DNA of 36,066 bases from Rhodobiaceae bacterium UBA7804 (GTDB lineage: Bacteria > Pseudomonadota > Alphaproteobacteria > Parvibaculales > Parvibaculaceae). Shown one piece after another: positions 15,085 through 23,551 of this stretch (position 1 is the stretch's first letter; each line of letters begins with the position of its first letter). A program made the translations under genes and the position numbers. The stretch covers positions 114,024 to 150,089 of the forward strand of contig DLCG01000009.1 of assembly GCA_002480495.1 (NCBI GenBank), given 5' to 3'. The notes under the pieces were generated by a model. That model did no database searches, was not told the DNA's origin, and was given only the letters and a program-made list of their open reading frames with translations.

Positions 15085-16135
15085 GTTCACTGCCTTCCGT
15101 GAGCGAGGGGGGAAGATGACGGCGCGCCGTGCGGAAGCGCTCGCGGTAGCGGCCGGGGGTGACGCCGAGATGACGGATGAAGGCGCGCCGCATGCGCTCT
15201 GCCGCACCGAAGCCCGCATCGGCGGAGACGGCATCGAGGGAGGTTTCGCCATCGGCGAGACGGCGGCAGGCTTCGTCGAGCCGCGCCCTCTCCACGAATT
15301 GCGCCGGCGTGAAGCCGGTTTCGGCGGCGAAATGCCGGGCGAAGCTGCGCTCGCTCATTGCCGCTTGCGCCGCGAGAGCGGGGACCGAAAGATCGGCTGC
15401 CGGATTCTCGACGATCCAGGCGCAAAGACGCGCAAGACGCGGGTTCTCCACGCGCTGGGCGGCGAGCTGCGCCGAGAATTGCGACTGGCCGCCGGGGCGC
15501 ATCAGATACATGACATGATGACGGGCGAGCGTGAGTGCGACTTCGCGGCCGAGATCCTCCTCGATGAGGGCAAGGGCGAGATCCATGCCCGCCGTCACGC
15601 CCGCCGAGGTCCAGACCTTGCCATCCCGCACATAGATCGCATCTTCCTCGACCACGACCTTCGGAAAGCGCTGACGCATGACAGGTGCATAGGCCCAATG
15701 CGTCGTCGCGCGGCGGCGGTCGAGAAGCCCGGCAGCGGCGAGAACGAGAGAGCCGGTGCAGATGGAAACGACCCGGCGGGAGACCCGTGCGGCGCGGCGC
15801 ACGAAATCGAGCAGGGCACTGTCTTCCATCGCCGCGCGGGAGCCATGCCCCCCCGTGACCATGAATGTGTCGAGGGCCGCGAGCTCCGCCGGAGCAATGT
15901 CGGCCATCGAGCGCTCGATGCGGAAGACAAGCCCGCTGGTGGTGGAGACGGGACCACGTTCCTGCGAAACGAGCTCGACATCATAGGCCGGGGCACCGGT
16001 CGCGGGATCGAGCGCGGCTGTGAGCAGCTGGACGGGGCCCGCAATGTCGAGCACCTGCGCGTCGTCATAGACGAGCATCATCACGCGGCGGGGCGCGGCG
16101 GCGGGTTTCCGGTCCTTTGAGGGCGCTCTGGTCAT
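15059..16135 (-). CDS. GlxA-like AraC-family regulator with N-terminal DJ-1 domain
   Basis: 358 residues. Residues about 17-200 form a DJ-1/PfpI domain (VMMLVYDDAQVLDIAGPVQLL, VTGGHGSR, SICTGSLVLAAAG with Cys126, TSAGVTAGMDLAL), probably a ligand sensor. Residues about 225-340 are the AraC/XylS DNA-binding region: WIVENPAADLSVPALAAQAAMSERSFARHF (first helix-turn-helix, shown in part) and the second with SLDAVSADAGFGAAERMRRAFIRHLGVTPGRYRERF, abbreviated here to its parts DAGFGAAERMRRAF and GVTPGRYRERF. It lies upstream of, and overlaps, two further DJ-1 genes that it probably controls. The inducer may resemble the substrate of those proteins (inference). Confidence 0.9.
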   Translation of the reverse strand: MTRAPSKDRKPAAAPRRVMMLVYDDAQVLDIAGPVQLLTAALDPATGAPAYDVELVSQERGPVSTTSGLVFRIERSMADIAPAELAALDTFMVTGGHGSRAAMEDSALLDFVRRAARVSRRVVSICTGSLVLAAAGLLDRRRATTHWAYAPVMRQRFPKVVVEEDAIYVRDGKVWTSAGVTAGMDLALALIEEDLGREVALTLARHHVMYLMRPGGQSQFSAQLAAQRVENPRLARLCAWIVENPAADLSVPALAAQAAMSERSFARHFAAETGFTPAQFVERARLDEACRRLADGETSLDAVSADAGFGAAERMRRAFIRHLGVTPGRYRERFRTARRHLPPSLTEGSEHAHLHPDL

Positions 16136-16207
16136 ACGGCCAGATTAGATCGCACCCCTCATGGCGGAAATGACAAAGAACACGCATTTTCTGCCAAAGG
16201 GGCAAAG

Positions 16208-16236
16208 AAAAGGGCGGCCCCGAAGGACCGCCCTTT
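16208..16236 (-). terminator. Intrinsic terminator of the fadB operon
   Basis: On the minus strand AAAGGGCGGTCC - TTCG - GGGCCGCCCTTTT forms a long stem with one U-G wobble, a very stable UUCG tetraloop and a short U-run. It lies 23 bases after the fadB stop and ahead of the GlxA-like gene start. Confidence 0.85.
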
Positions 16237-16258
16237 CATTGCCGCATGGCAGCCGCGA

Positions 16259-18511
16259 TCAGGCGGCTGCCTTCTCCTTCGCCGGGGCGAAGCGGCCATA
16301 GAAGGTGTCGCCCTTCTCGGCCATGTCGCGCAGGAGCTTGTTCGGCTTGAAGCGTTCGCCATATTTCTGGGCGAGCTTGTCGCACTGTTCGACGAAGGCC
16401 TTCGCACCCACCATGTCGATGAGCGAGAGCGGACCGCCCGTCCAGGGCGCGAAGCCCCAGCCGAGGATCGCGCCGACATCGGCATCGCGGACGTCGGTGA
16501 CGACGCCTTCCTCGAAGCAGCGGGCGGCTTCGAGCGCCTGAATGTAGAGGAAGCGGTTCTTCAGTTCCTCGACTTCGAGTTCTTCCGGATCGAGCTTCTT
16601 GCCAATGAGATCCGAAAGGCCCGGCCAAAGCTTCTTCTTTCCGTCAGCGGGATAGTCGTAGAAGCCCTTGCCCGCCTTCTTGCCGACACGGCCAAGCTTC
16701 ACGACCATTTCTTCCAGCAGCTCATCCGCGGGACCGGAGACATATTTGTCGCCGAGATCCTTCTTCGTCTGCTCGCGCACCTTGTAGGCGAGGTCGAGCG
16801 CGACTTCGTCGTTCAAGGCGAGCGGCGCCATCGGCATGCCGGTCATCTTGCCGACATTCTCGATCATGGCGGGGGGCACACCCTCGCCCAGCATCGCGAT
16901 GCCTTCGCCCACGTAAGTGCCGAAGCAGCGCGAGGTGTAGAAGCCGCGGCTGTCGTTCACGACGATCGGCGTCTTGCGGATCTGCTTCACGTAATCCATG
17001 GCTTTCGCGAGCGTTTCGTCGCTCGTCTTCTTGCCCATGATGATCTCGACAAGCTGCATCTTGTCGACGGGCGAGAAGAAATGGATGCCGATGAAGTTGT
17101 CGGGCTTCGCGGAGGCTTCCGCAAGGCCGGTGATCGGCAGCGTCGAGGTGTTGGAGCCGTAGATGCCACCTTCGGCGAGCTGCGGCTCTGCCTTCTTCGT
17201 CACTTCCGCCTTGATGTCGCGGTTTTCGAAGACGGCTTCGATGACGAGATCGGCGCCCTTGAGGTCGTCGTAATTCGTCGTCGGCTTGATGAGGCCGAGA
17301 AGCTTGTCGGCCTTTTCCTGCGTGGTCTTGCCGCGCTCAAGCGCCTTATTGAGGAGTTTTTCGGAATAGGCCTTGCCCTTCTCGGCATTGGCCTGATCCG
17401 TATCGAGGAGGACGACTTCCATGCCGGCCTGGGCGGAAACATAGGCGATGCCCGCGCCCATCATGCCCGCACCGAGAATGCCGAGCTTCTTCACCTGGAA
17501 CGGCGCGATGCCGGCGGGACGGCGAGCGCCCTTGGCGAGTTCCTGCATGGAGAGGAAGAGCGAACGGATCATCGCCTTGGAGCGCGGGTCCATCAGCAGC
17601 TTCGTGAAATAACGCGTCTCGATGCGCAGTCCGGCCTCGATGGGCACCTGCAGGCCTTCATAGACGCAGGACATGATGTAGCGCTGCGCCGGGAAGTTGC
17701 CATGCGTCTGCTTGTGGAGCGTGGCATTGCCGATGGTGAAGACCTGACCGCCGCCCTTCGAATGCGGGTCGCCGCCGGGGACGCGATAGCCTTCCCGGTC
17801 CCAGGGCTGCACGGCGATGGCATAAACCTCGGGGCCCTTCTTGCCGAGCTTGATCTTCGGCTGGGCGAGACCTTCCTTGAGCCAGGCCTTGGCAGCCGCC
17901 ACTTCCTCGCCCGGCTCGGCGAGCTTGTGACAGACGCCCGACTGCACGGCTTTCTCCGGCGTCAGCGCCGTGCCCTGAAGAATGAGCGGCAGGGCCGCCT
18001 GCGCGCCGATCAGCCGCGGCAGGCGCTGCGTGCCGCCGCCGCCGGGCAGGAGGCCGACCTTCGCTTCGGGAAGGCCGATCTGCGTCTTCGGCTTGTTGCT
18101 CACCACGCGGTAGTGGCAGGCGAGCGTGACTTCGAGGCCGCCGCCAAGCGCCGTGCCGTTGATCGCGGCCGCGACCGGCTTGCCGCAGGTTTCGAGCGAG
18201 CGGAGCAGCATGTTGAACTTGAGGTTGCCCTCATACATCGCCTTGACGCGATCTTCCTTCGAGCCTTCACCTGAGCCGCCCGCCTGACCGCCCATCATGG
18301 AAAGGTCGGCGCCGGCGCAGAACGCGTCCTTGCCAGAGGTGAGAACGGCGCCCTTGATTGCGTCGTCGCTCATGATCTTTTCGATGATCGAGGCCATATC
18401 GGCCATGGAGCTCTGGGAGAGCACATTCATCGAACGGTTCGGCATGTCCCAGGTGACGAGCGCGATGCCGTCGCCGTCGACTTCAAATTTGAAGTTTTCG
18501 TAGGTGGTCAT
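16259..18511 (-). CDS. fadB: Fatty acid oxidation multifunctional protein (enoyl-CoA hydratase / 3-hydroxyacyl-CoA dehydrogenase)
   Basis: 750 residues, the size of FadB/FadJ alpha subunits. The N-terminal crotonase domain (about 1-200) has FCAGADLSMMGG for the oxyanion hole and both hydratase glutamates, Glu127 (GGGLE) and Glu149 (GLPE), so hydration is expected. Residues about 341-520 are the NAD-binding 3-hydroxyacyl-CoA dehydrogenase domain with LGILGAGMMGAG (Gly347, Gly349, Gly352), followed by the catalytic HFFSPV segment and SRGFYTSR. The C-terminal dehydrogenase domains follow (GKKAGKGFYDYP; WGFAPWTGGPLSLID). It carries out steps 2 and 3 of beta-oxidation. It begins 9 bases after the thiolase stop; together they make the trifunctional-type complex. 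It is the last gene of the MerR-led operon, followed by a strong terminator. Confidence 0.95.
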   Translation of the reverse strand: MTTYENFKFEVDGDGIALVTWDMPNRSMNVLSQSSMADMASIIEKIMSDDAIKGAVLTSGKDAFCAGADLSMMGGQAGGSGEGSKEDRVKAMYEGNLKFNMLLRSLETCGKPVAAAINGTALGGGLEVTLACHYRVVSNKPKTQIGLPEAKVGLLPGGGGTQRLPRLIGAQAALPLILQGTALTPEKAVQSGVCHKLAEPGEEVAAAKAWLKEGLAQPKIKLGKKGPEVYAIAVQPWDREGYRVPGGDPHSKGGGQVFTIGNATLHKQTHGNFPAQRYIMSCVYEGLQVPIEAGLRIETRYFTKLLMDPRSKAMIRSLFLSMQELAKGARRPAGIAPFQVKKLGILGAGMMGAGIAYVSAQAGMEVVLLDTDQANAEKGKAYSEKLLNKALERGKTTQEKADKLLGLIKPTTNYDDLKGADLVIEAVFENRDIKAEVTKKAEPQLAEGGIYGSNTSTLPITGLAEASAKPDNFIGIHFFSPVDKMQLVEIIMGKKTSDETLAKAMDYVKQIRKTPIVVNDSRGFYTSRCFGTYVGEGIAMLGEGVPPAMIENVGKMTGMPMAPLALNDEVALDLAYKVREQTKKDLGDKYVSGPADELLEEMVVKLGRVGKKAGKGFYDYPADGKKKLWPGLSDLIGKKLDPEELEVEELKNRFLYIQALEAARCFEEGVVTDVRDADVGAILGWGFAPWTGGPLSLIDMVGAKAFVEQCDKLAQKYGERFKPNKLLRDMAEKGDTFYGRFAPAKEKAAA

Positions 18512-18520
18512 GTCTCTACC

Positions 18521-19726
18521 TCACACGCGTTCGATGATGGTGGCCGTTCCCATGCCCGCGCCCACGCAGAGCGTGATGAGCGCGGTATTGAGATCGCGGC
18601 GTTCGAGCTCGTCGAGAACGGTGCCGAGGATCATGCCGCCGGTAGCACCGAGCGGATGGCCCATCGCGATGGCGCCGCCATTCACGTTCATCTTCTCGTG
18701 CGGAATATCGAGCGCCTGCATCATGCGGAGCACGACGGAAGCGAAGGCTTCGTTGAGTTCATAGAGATCGATATCGCCGACCTCCATGCCCGCCTTCTTG
18801 AGCGCCTTGCGCGAAACATCGGCCGGACCCGTGAGCATGATGCAGGGCTCGGAGCCGATGGACGCCATGGCGCGGATGCGCGCGCGGGGCTTCAGGCCCA
18901 TCGCCTTGCCGGTTTCGGCATTGCCGACAAGGACGGCGGACGCGCCGTCCACGATGCCGGACGAGTTGCCCGCATGATGGCAATGCGTGATCTCCTCGAC
19001 TTCCGGATAGCGCTCGAGGGCGACGCCGTCGAAGGCGAACTCGCCGAGCGAGGCGAAGGAAGGCTGAAGGGCGGCGAGCGACTGCATGGTCGCATCGGGA
19101 CGCATATGCTCGTCATGATCGAGAATGGTCAGGCCATTGATGTCCTTCACCGGAATGACGGACTTCGAGAAATAGCCATTGTCCCAGGCGTGCTTCGCGC
19201 GCTTCTGGCTCTCGACGGCGTAGGCGTCGACATCGGCGCGCGAAAAACCGTATTTGGTGCAGATGAGGTCCGCACCGATGCCCTGGGGCGTGAAGTAGGA
19301 CTTGAAGGCGATGGCAGGGTCGGTCGACCAGGAGCCGCCCGACGCGCCCATGCCGACGCGCGACATGGACTCGACGCCGCCGCCAATCGCCATGTCGGCT
19401 TCGCCGGACATGACCTTGGCCGCCGCCATATTGGTCGCCTCAAGGCCCGAGGCGCAGAAGCGATTGATCTGCACACCCGCCGTCGTCTGTGCGTAGTCGG
19501 CGTTCAGCACGGCGATACGCGCGATGTCGCCGCCCTGCTCGCCGACCGGATCGACGCAGCCGAGCACGACATCGTCAACCTTCGAGGTGTCGAGATTGTT
19601 GCGGTCGCGGATCGCCTTCAGCGTCTGGGTGGAAAGTTCGAGGGCCGTCACTTCGTGAAGCGCGCCGTCCTTCTTTCCCTTGCCGCGCGGCGTGCGCACG
19701 GTGTCGTAGATAAAACAGTCGGTCAT
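18521..19726 (-). CDS. fadA: Acetyl-CoA acyltransferase (thiolase)
   Basis: 401 residues. The acyl-accepting Cys91 lies in NRFCASGLEA. The second signature GGAIAMGHPLGATGG carries the catalytic His, and CVGAGMG carries the base Cys. ELNEAFAS is also conserved. It cleaves 3-ketoacyl-CoA to acetyl-CoA and a shortened acyl-CoA, the last step of beta-oxidation. MTDCFI at 19726 is the natural thiolase N-terminus and follows CAGGGAGACATC; the frame extends upstream without family similarity. It lies between acyl-CoA dehydrogenase (47 bases upstream) and fadB (9 bases downstream). The symbol is by function and partner gene; annotation as acetyl-CoA C-acetyltransferase would also be reasonable. Confidence 0.93.
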   Translation of the reverse strand: MTDCFIYDTVRTPRGKGKKDGALHEVTALELSTQTLKAIRDRNNLDTSKVDDVVLGCVDPVGEQGGDIARIAVLNADYAQTTAGVQINRFCASGLEATNMAAAKVMSGEADMAIGGGVESMSRVGMGASGGSWSTDPAIAFKSYFTPQGIGADLICTKYGFSRADVDAYAVESQKRAKHAWDNGYFSKSVIPVKDINGLTILDHDEHMRPDATMQSLAALQPSFASLGEFAFDGVALERYPEVEEITHCHHAGNSSGIVDGASAVLVGNAETGKAMGLKPRARIRAMASIGSEPCIMLTGPADVSRKALKKAGMEVGDIDLYELNEAFASVVLRMMQALDIPHEKMNVNGGAIAMGHPLGATGGMILGTVLDELERRDLNTALITLCVGAGMGTATIIERV

Positions 19727-19773
19727 CTGATGTCTCCCTGGGGGACTTGTTTGTCTCAGCTTCTCCGGACGCG

Positions 19774-20931
19774 TCAGAGCGTGCGGGCGATGAGCATCTT
19801 CATGATTTCGTTCGTGCCGCCGTAGATCTTCTGGATGCGGGCATTCGTGTAGAGCTTGGCGATGGGGTATTCCATCATGTAGCCATAGCCGCCGAAGAAC
19901 TGCAGGCAGGTATCGATGATCTCGTTTTCCTTCTGCGTGGTCCACCACTTGGCCATGGCGGCGGTGGTGGGATCGAGCTCACCGTTCAGGAGCTTCACGG
20001 CACAATCGTCCGTGAAGACACGCGCGATGGTCGCCTCGGTCTTGCACTCCGCGAGTTTGAACTGCGTGTTCTGGAAATCAAGGATGCGCTGCCCGAAAGC
20101 TGTACGCTCCTTCACATAGTCGCTCGTGTACTGCACGGCCATTTCCATGGCGACGCAAGCATTCACCGCGATGATGAGACGCTCCTGCGGAAGCTGCTGC
20201 ATGAGCTGAATGAAGCCCTTGCCCTCTTCCGTGCCAAGGAGGTTCGAAGTCGGCACCTTCACCTCGTCGAAGAAGAGTTCGGACGTGTCCTGCGCCTTCT
20301 GGCCGATCTTCTTGAGATTGCGGCCACGGCGGAAGCCTTCGACCTCTTCCGTCTCGACCATGATGAGCGAAGTGCCCTTGGCGCCCGCCGCCGGATCGGT
20401 CTTGGCAACGACGCAGATCAGATCCGCCGTCTGGCCGTTTGTGATGAAGGTCTTCTGGCCATTCAGCACATACTGGTTGCCGTCCTTCTTCGCGGTCGTC
20501 TTCACGCCCTGAAGGTCGGAGCCCGTGCCCGGCTCCGTCATGGCGATGGCGCCGACAAGTTCGCCGGACGCCATCTTGGGGAGCCACTTCTTCTTCTGCT
20601 CCTCGGTGCCATAAGCCTGGATGTAGTGAGCGACGATGCCGGAATGCACGGAGTTGCCGAAACCGGAAATGCCGGCGCGGCCCTGTTCCTGGGCGATCAC
20701 CATTTCATGGCCGAAATTGCCGCCGCCGCCGCCATATTCCTCCTTGATCGAGGCGCAGAGGATGCCCGCTTCACCGGCCTTCCGCCATGCATCGCGATCC
20801 ACACAACCCTGGTCTTCCCAGCGTTCCACATGGGGCTGGAATTCCTTTTCGTAGAACTTGCGAACCGCGTCCTGGAGAATCTCCAGCTCCTCGTTCAGCC
20901 AAGGCGATTTATAGGCGGCATTCAGACTCAT
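19774..20931 (-). CDS. Acyl-CoA dehydrogenase, long-chain/isovaleryl type active site
   Basis: 385 residues. GAIAMTEPGTGSDLQGVKT (FAD/substrate loop), NGQKTFITNGQTADL and the C-terminal AFGQRILDFQNTQ and FGGYGYMMEYP are standard. The usual late Glu is replaced by Gly (IYGGTNEIMK), while Glu is present in the earlier helix (LPQERLI). That is the arrangement of long-chain and isovaleryl-CoA dehydrogenases, so catalytic competence is expected. It performs the first oxidation of beta-oxidation, reducing FAD and passing electrons to ETF. It sits 25 bases after the DmdC-type dehydrogenase gene in the MerR-led operon. Chain-length preference cannot be read from sequence. Confidence 0.93.
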   Translation of the reverse strand: MSLNAAYKSPWLNEELEILQDAVRKFYEKEFQPHVERWEDQGCVDRDAWRKAGEAGILCASIKEEYGGGGGNFGHEMVIAQEQGRAGISGFGNSVHSGIVAHYIQAYGTEEQKKKWLPKMASGELVGAIAMTEPGTGSDLQGVKTTAKKDGNQYVLNGQKTFITNGQTADLICVVAKTDPAAGAKGTSLIMVETEEVEGFRRGRNLKKIGQKAQDTSELFFDEVKVPTSNLLGTEEGKGFIQLMQQLPQERLIIAVNACVAMEMAVQYTSDYVKERTAFGQRILDFQNTQFKLAECKTEATIARVFTDDCAVKLLNGELDPTTAAMAKWWTTQKENEIIDTCLQFFGGYGYMMEYPIAKLYTNARIQKIYGGTNEIMKMLIARTL

Positions 20932-20956
20932 TCGTCGCTCTCCCTGAGACTTCTTT

Positions 20957-22750
20957 TCAGAACTCGTTTGCGGCCAGCGCCATCATGGGGCCGGCGCCGT
21001 GACGGACGCGCGCAAGATGCGTCGCCGTTTCGGGCACCACATGATCCATGTAGTAGCGGCCAGTCTTGATCTTCGTTTCGTACCAGGCCCTGTCGCCATC
21101 CTTTGCGGCGGCAAGCTTGTCCTGCGCGACCTTCACCATCTTCGCCCACATGAAGGCGAGGCCGGTGACGCCGAAGAGATGCATATAGGGCGTGGAACCG
21201 GCGCCGGCGTGATCGGGGTTCTGGAGCGCATTTTCCATGAACCACATGGTCGCCGCTTCGAGGTCCTTGCGCGCGCGGGCGAGCGGCTCGACGAAGGGCT
21301 TCATCTTCTCGTCGCCCTCATTCGCAGCAACGAAATCGTCCACCGCCTTGAAGAAAGCGAAGACGGCCCGGCCGCCATTGGCGGCAAGCTTGCGGCCGAC
21401 CAGGTCAAGCGCCTGAACGCCGTTCGCGCCCTCATAGATCATGGCGATGCGGGCATCGCGCACGAATTGTTCCATGCCCCATTCGGCGATGTAGCCATGG
21501 CCGCCGAATACCTGCTGCGCGTCGACGGCATTCATGAAGCCGCGATCCGTGAAGTATCCCTTCAGCACGGGCGTCAGCAGCGCCATCATGTCGTCGCCGA
21601 ATTCGCGCGTCTTTTCATCGTCAGAAAGGTGCGAAAGGTCGCCGTGCAACGCCGTCCAGACGAGAAGCGCCCGCGCGCCTTCATTGAAGGCCTTGATGTC
21701 GAGCAGCATGCGGCGAATGTCGGGATGAACGATCAGGGGGTCGGCGGGCTTGTCCGCTTCCTTCGCGCCGGTGAGGGAGCGGCCCTGCAGACGCTCCAGC
21801 GCATAGGCGACCGCGTTCTGATAGGCGACTTCCGACTGGGACAGGCCCTGCAGGCCGACGCCGAGACGCGCTTCGTTCATCATCGTGAACATGGCGCGAA
21901 GCCCCTTGTGCTCCTCGCCGACCAGCCAGCCGATGGCCTCGTCATAATTCAGCACGCAGGTGGCGTTGCCGTGGATACCCATCTTTTCTTCGAGGGCGCC
22001 GCAGGAAACGCCGTTGCGATTTCCAAGCGAGCCGTCATCGTTCACGAGGAACTTGGGTACCAGGAACAGCGAAATGCCCTTCACGCCTTGCGGCGCGCCT
22101 TCGATGCGGGCAAGCACGAGGTGAAGGATGTTCTCGGCAAGATCGTGTTCGCCGGCGGAAATAAATATCTTCTGGCCGCTGATCTTGTAGGAGCCGTCGC
22201 CGACCGGCACGGCCTTGGTGCGCAGGAGCCCGAGATCCGTGCCGCAATGGGGCTCGGTGAGGTTCATCGTGCCCGTCCATTCGCCGGTCACGAGCTTCGG
22301 CAGATATTTGTCTTTCTGCTCCTGCGTACCGTGCTGGGAAAGCGCCGAATAGGCACCGTGGCTCAACCCCGGATACATGCCGAAGGCCATGTTCGCGGAA
22401 GAGACCATCTCGTTGAAGATAACGCCGAGCGCGTTCGGCAGGCCCTGGCCGCCATAGGTCTTGTCGGCGACGAGAGCGGGCCAGCCGCCATCGACGAGAA
22501 GCTTGTAGGCTTCCTTGAAGCCCTTGGGCGTCGTGACGACGCCGTTCTCGAGCTTGCAGCCTTCACGGTCGCCGACCTGGTTCAACGGCTGCAGCACTTC
22601 TTCCGTCAGCTTCGCGGCTTCCTCCAGGATGGCGTCCACGAGATCGGCAGGCGCGTCCTCGAAGCCCGGCAAGCTCGCATATTGCGAGAAGTCGAGCAGC
22701 TCGTTCAGCAGAAAGCGATATTCGCGCAGCGGCGCTTTGTAGGTCGGCAT
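20957..22750 (-). CDS. Large acyl-CoA dehydrogenase, DmdC-like
   Basis: 597 residues, about 200 longer than a standard acyl-CoA dehydrogenase. The length and the extra N- and C-terminal segments match the 3-methylmercaptopropionyl-CoA dehydrogenase (DmdC)-like group. The N-terminal PLREYRFLLNELLD is typical. The core has TMNLTEPHCGTDLGLLRT, ISGQKIFISAGEHDL and the catalytic Glu in MIYEGANGVQALDLVGRK. The C-terminal helical domain (about 470-590) is the AcylCoA_dehyd_C type. Members of this group act on various acyl-CoAs, and those in fad operons are not necessarily DMSP enzymes; context here points to general fatty acyl-CoA oxidation. It is the first structural gene after the MerR regulator (53 bases). 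Confidence 0.93.
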   Translation of the reverse strand: MPTYKAPLREYRFLLNELLDFSQYASLPGFEDAPADLVDAILEEAAKLTEEVLQPLNQVGDREGCKLENGVVTTPKGFKEAYKLLVDGGWPALVADKTYGGQGLPNALGVIFNEMVSSANMAFGMYPGLSHGAYSALSQHGTQEQKDKYLPKLVTGEWTGTMNLTEPHCGTDLGLLRTKAVPVGDGSYKISGQKIFISAGEHDLAENILHLVLARIEGAPQGVKGISLFLVPKFLVNDDGSLGNRNGVSCGALEEKMGIHGNATCVLNYDEAIGWLVGEEHKGLRAMFTMMNEARLGVGLQGLSQSEVAYQNAVAYALERLQGRSLTGAKEADKPADPLIVHPDIRRMLLDIKAFNEGARALLVWTALHGDLSHLSDDEKTREFGDDMMALLTPVLKGYFTDRGFMNAVDAQQVFGGHGYIAEWGMEQFVRDARIAMIYEGANGVQALDLVGRKLAANGGRAVFAFFKAVDDFVAANEGDEKMKPFVEPLARARKDLEAATMWFMENALQNPDHAGAGSTPYMHLFGVTGLAFMWAKMVKVAQDKLAAAKDGDRAWYETKIKTGRYYMDHVVPETATHLARVRHGAGPMMALAANEF

Positions 22751-22803
22751 GGGTGTCCTCTCAGGCAGGTAAGCCGCGCCCTTTACCCAAGGGCGCGTTC
22801 ACC

Positions 22804-23325
22804 TCAGACGATAGCCTTTTCCGGCTTCTTCGTCTTCGCCGGACGGGCGGCCGATTTCGCCGCAGCCGCGCCGTTGCCAGAGGCTTTGACCTGCTCGGCG
22901 ATCTGCGCTTCGAGGCGGGCGCAGCTTTCCTCCAGCGTCCTGATCTGCAGGTCGATTTCCCTGCGCTGCTCGTTGAGCTGGGAAATGCGCTTGCGGAACT
23001 TGTCCACGGCGACGCGGTTCTGCGTCTCGCAGCCGTCCTGCAGATCGTAAAGGCCAAGGATTTCCTTGATCTCGGACAGGGCGAGACCGACGTTCTTGCC
23101 GCGCACGATGAGGGTCAGGCGGGCGCGGTCGCGCGGATGATAGATGCGGGTCTGACCACGACGCTCCGGCTTGAGAAGCCCCTTGTCCTCATAGAAGCGG
23201 ATCGCGCGGGTGGTCAGGCCGAACTCCTCGGCGAGTTCCGTGATCGAAAAGGTGGTGCCCGAGACCATCTCGCCGCCATCGTGACGGAGCGTTGCGCCGG
23301 AGGCCGCGTGAAGCTGCTGTTCCAT
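22804..23325 (-). CDS. MerR-family regulator of the beta-oxidation operon
   Basis: 173 residues from the ATG at 23325, which follows AGGGAGAAAG. The frame is open further upstream, but that part overlaps the promoter. The MerR DNA-binding domain is clear: FSITELAEEFGLTTRAIRFYEDKGLL, given here as ITELAEEFGLTTRAIRFYED, then RRGQTRIYHPRDRARL and the wing region. A coiled-coil dimerisation helix follows (KFRKRISQLNEQRREIDLQI). The tail is Ala/Lys-rich. There are no obvious metal-binding cysteines, which fits the LiuR-like subgroup that controls branched-chain and fatty acyl-CoA degradation. It heads the operon it likely regulates, and a palindromic operator overlaps the operon promoter upstream. 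Confidence 0.9.
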   Translation of the reverse strand: MEQQLHAASGATLRHDGGEMVSGTTFSITELAEEFGLTTRAIRFYEDKGLLKPERRGQTRIYHPRDRARLTLIVRGKNVGLALSEIKEILGLYDLQDGCETQNRVAVDKFRKRISQLNEQRREIDLQIRTLEESCARLEAQIAEQVKASGNGAAAAKSAARPAKTKKPEKAIV

Positions 23326-23357
23326 GACTTTCTCCCTGACTTCGGGACACACGCCAC

Positions 23358-23426
23358 CCGCTCCCGACAGGAGCGGCAGCGCCCTTCCCGGGCGTTCTAA
23401 ACTGGAAATTTCGGCTGTTTTCAGCC
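23358..23426 (-). promoter_or_regulatory. Structured leader of the MerR-beta-oxidation operon
   Basis: Between the predicted transcription start (about 23440) and the ATG at 23325 lie three hairpins: GGCTG/CAGCC (23413-23426), CGCCC/GGGCG (23380-23394) and a perfect 7-bp CCGCTCC/GGAGCGG stem (23358-23376). The ribosome site lies outside them. Function unknown; in such GC-rich DNA some may be chance. Confidence 0.35.
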
Positions 23427-23446
23427 ATTTTTCAAAAGTGGACCGG

Positions 23447-23475
23447 AATCTAGTTGACGTTGACGTAAGCGTCAA
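23447..23475 (-). promoter_or_regulatory. Promoter of the MerR-beta-oxidation operon
   Basis: On the minus strand the -35 TTGACG (plus coordinates 23470-23475) and the -10 TAGATT (23447-23452) are separated by 17 bp. It points toward the MerR gene, 122 bases from its start codon. Confidence 0.7.
23460..23475. promoter_or_regulatory. MerR/LiuR-type operator
   Basis: TTGACG TAAG CGTCAA is a perfect 6-bp inverted repeat around 4 bases, overlapping the -35 and spacer of the operon promoter. An additional TTGACG (23454-23459) abuts it as a direct repeat. This resembles known LiuR-type sites (TTTACGTnnACGTAAA style) in layout; assignment to the adjacent MerR protein is inference. Confidence 0.65.
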
Positions 23476-23551
23476 TGGGGTCACGAAATCTTTTTGAATC
23501 CGTCACCCGGAGGATGCTCTAGTGAGCCCCGGGACAAGGGAGGAAACGAGA

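Noticed and set aside
20999..23050. A 683-codon plus-strand frame opposite the DmdC-like dehydrogenase and MerR gene
   Set aside because: It is the mirror of strongly conserved genes, with no motif or ribosome site.
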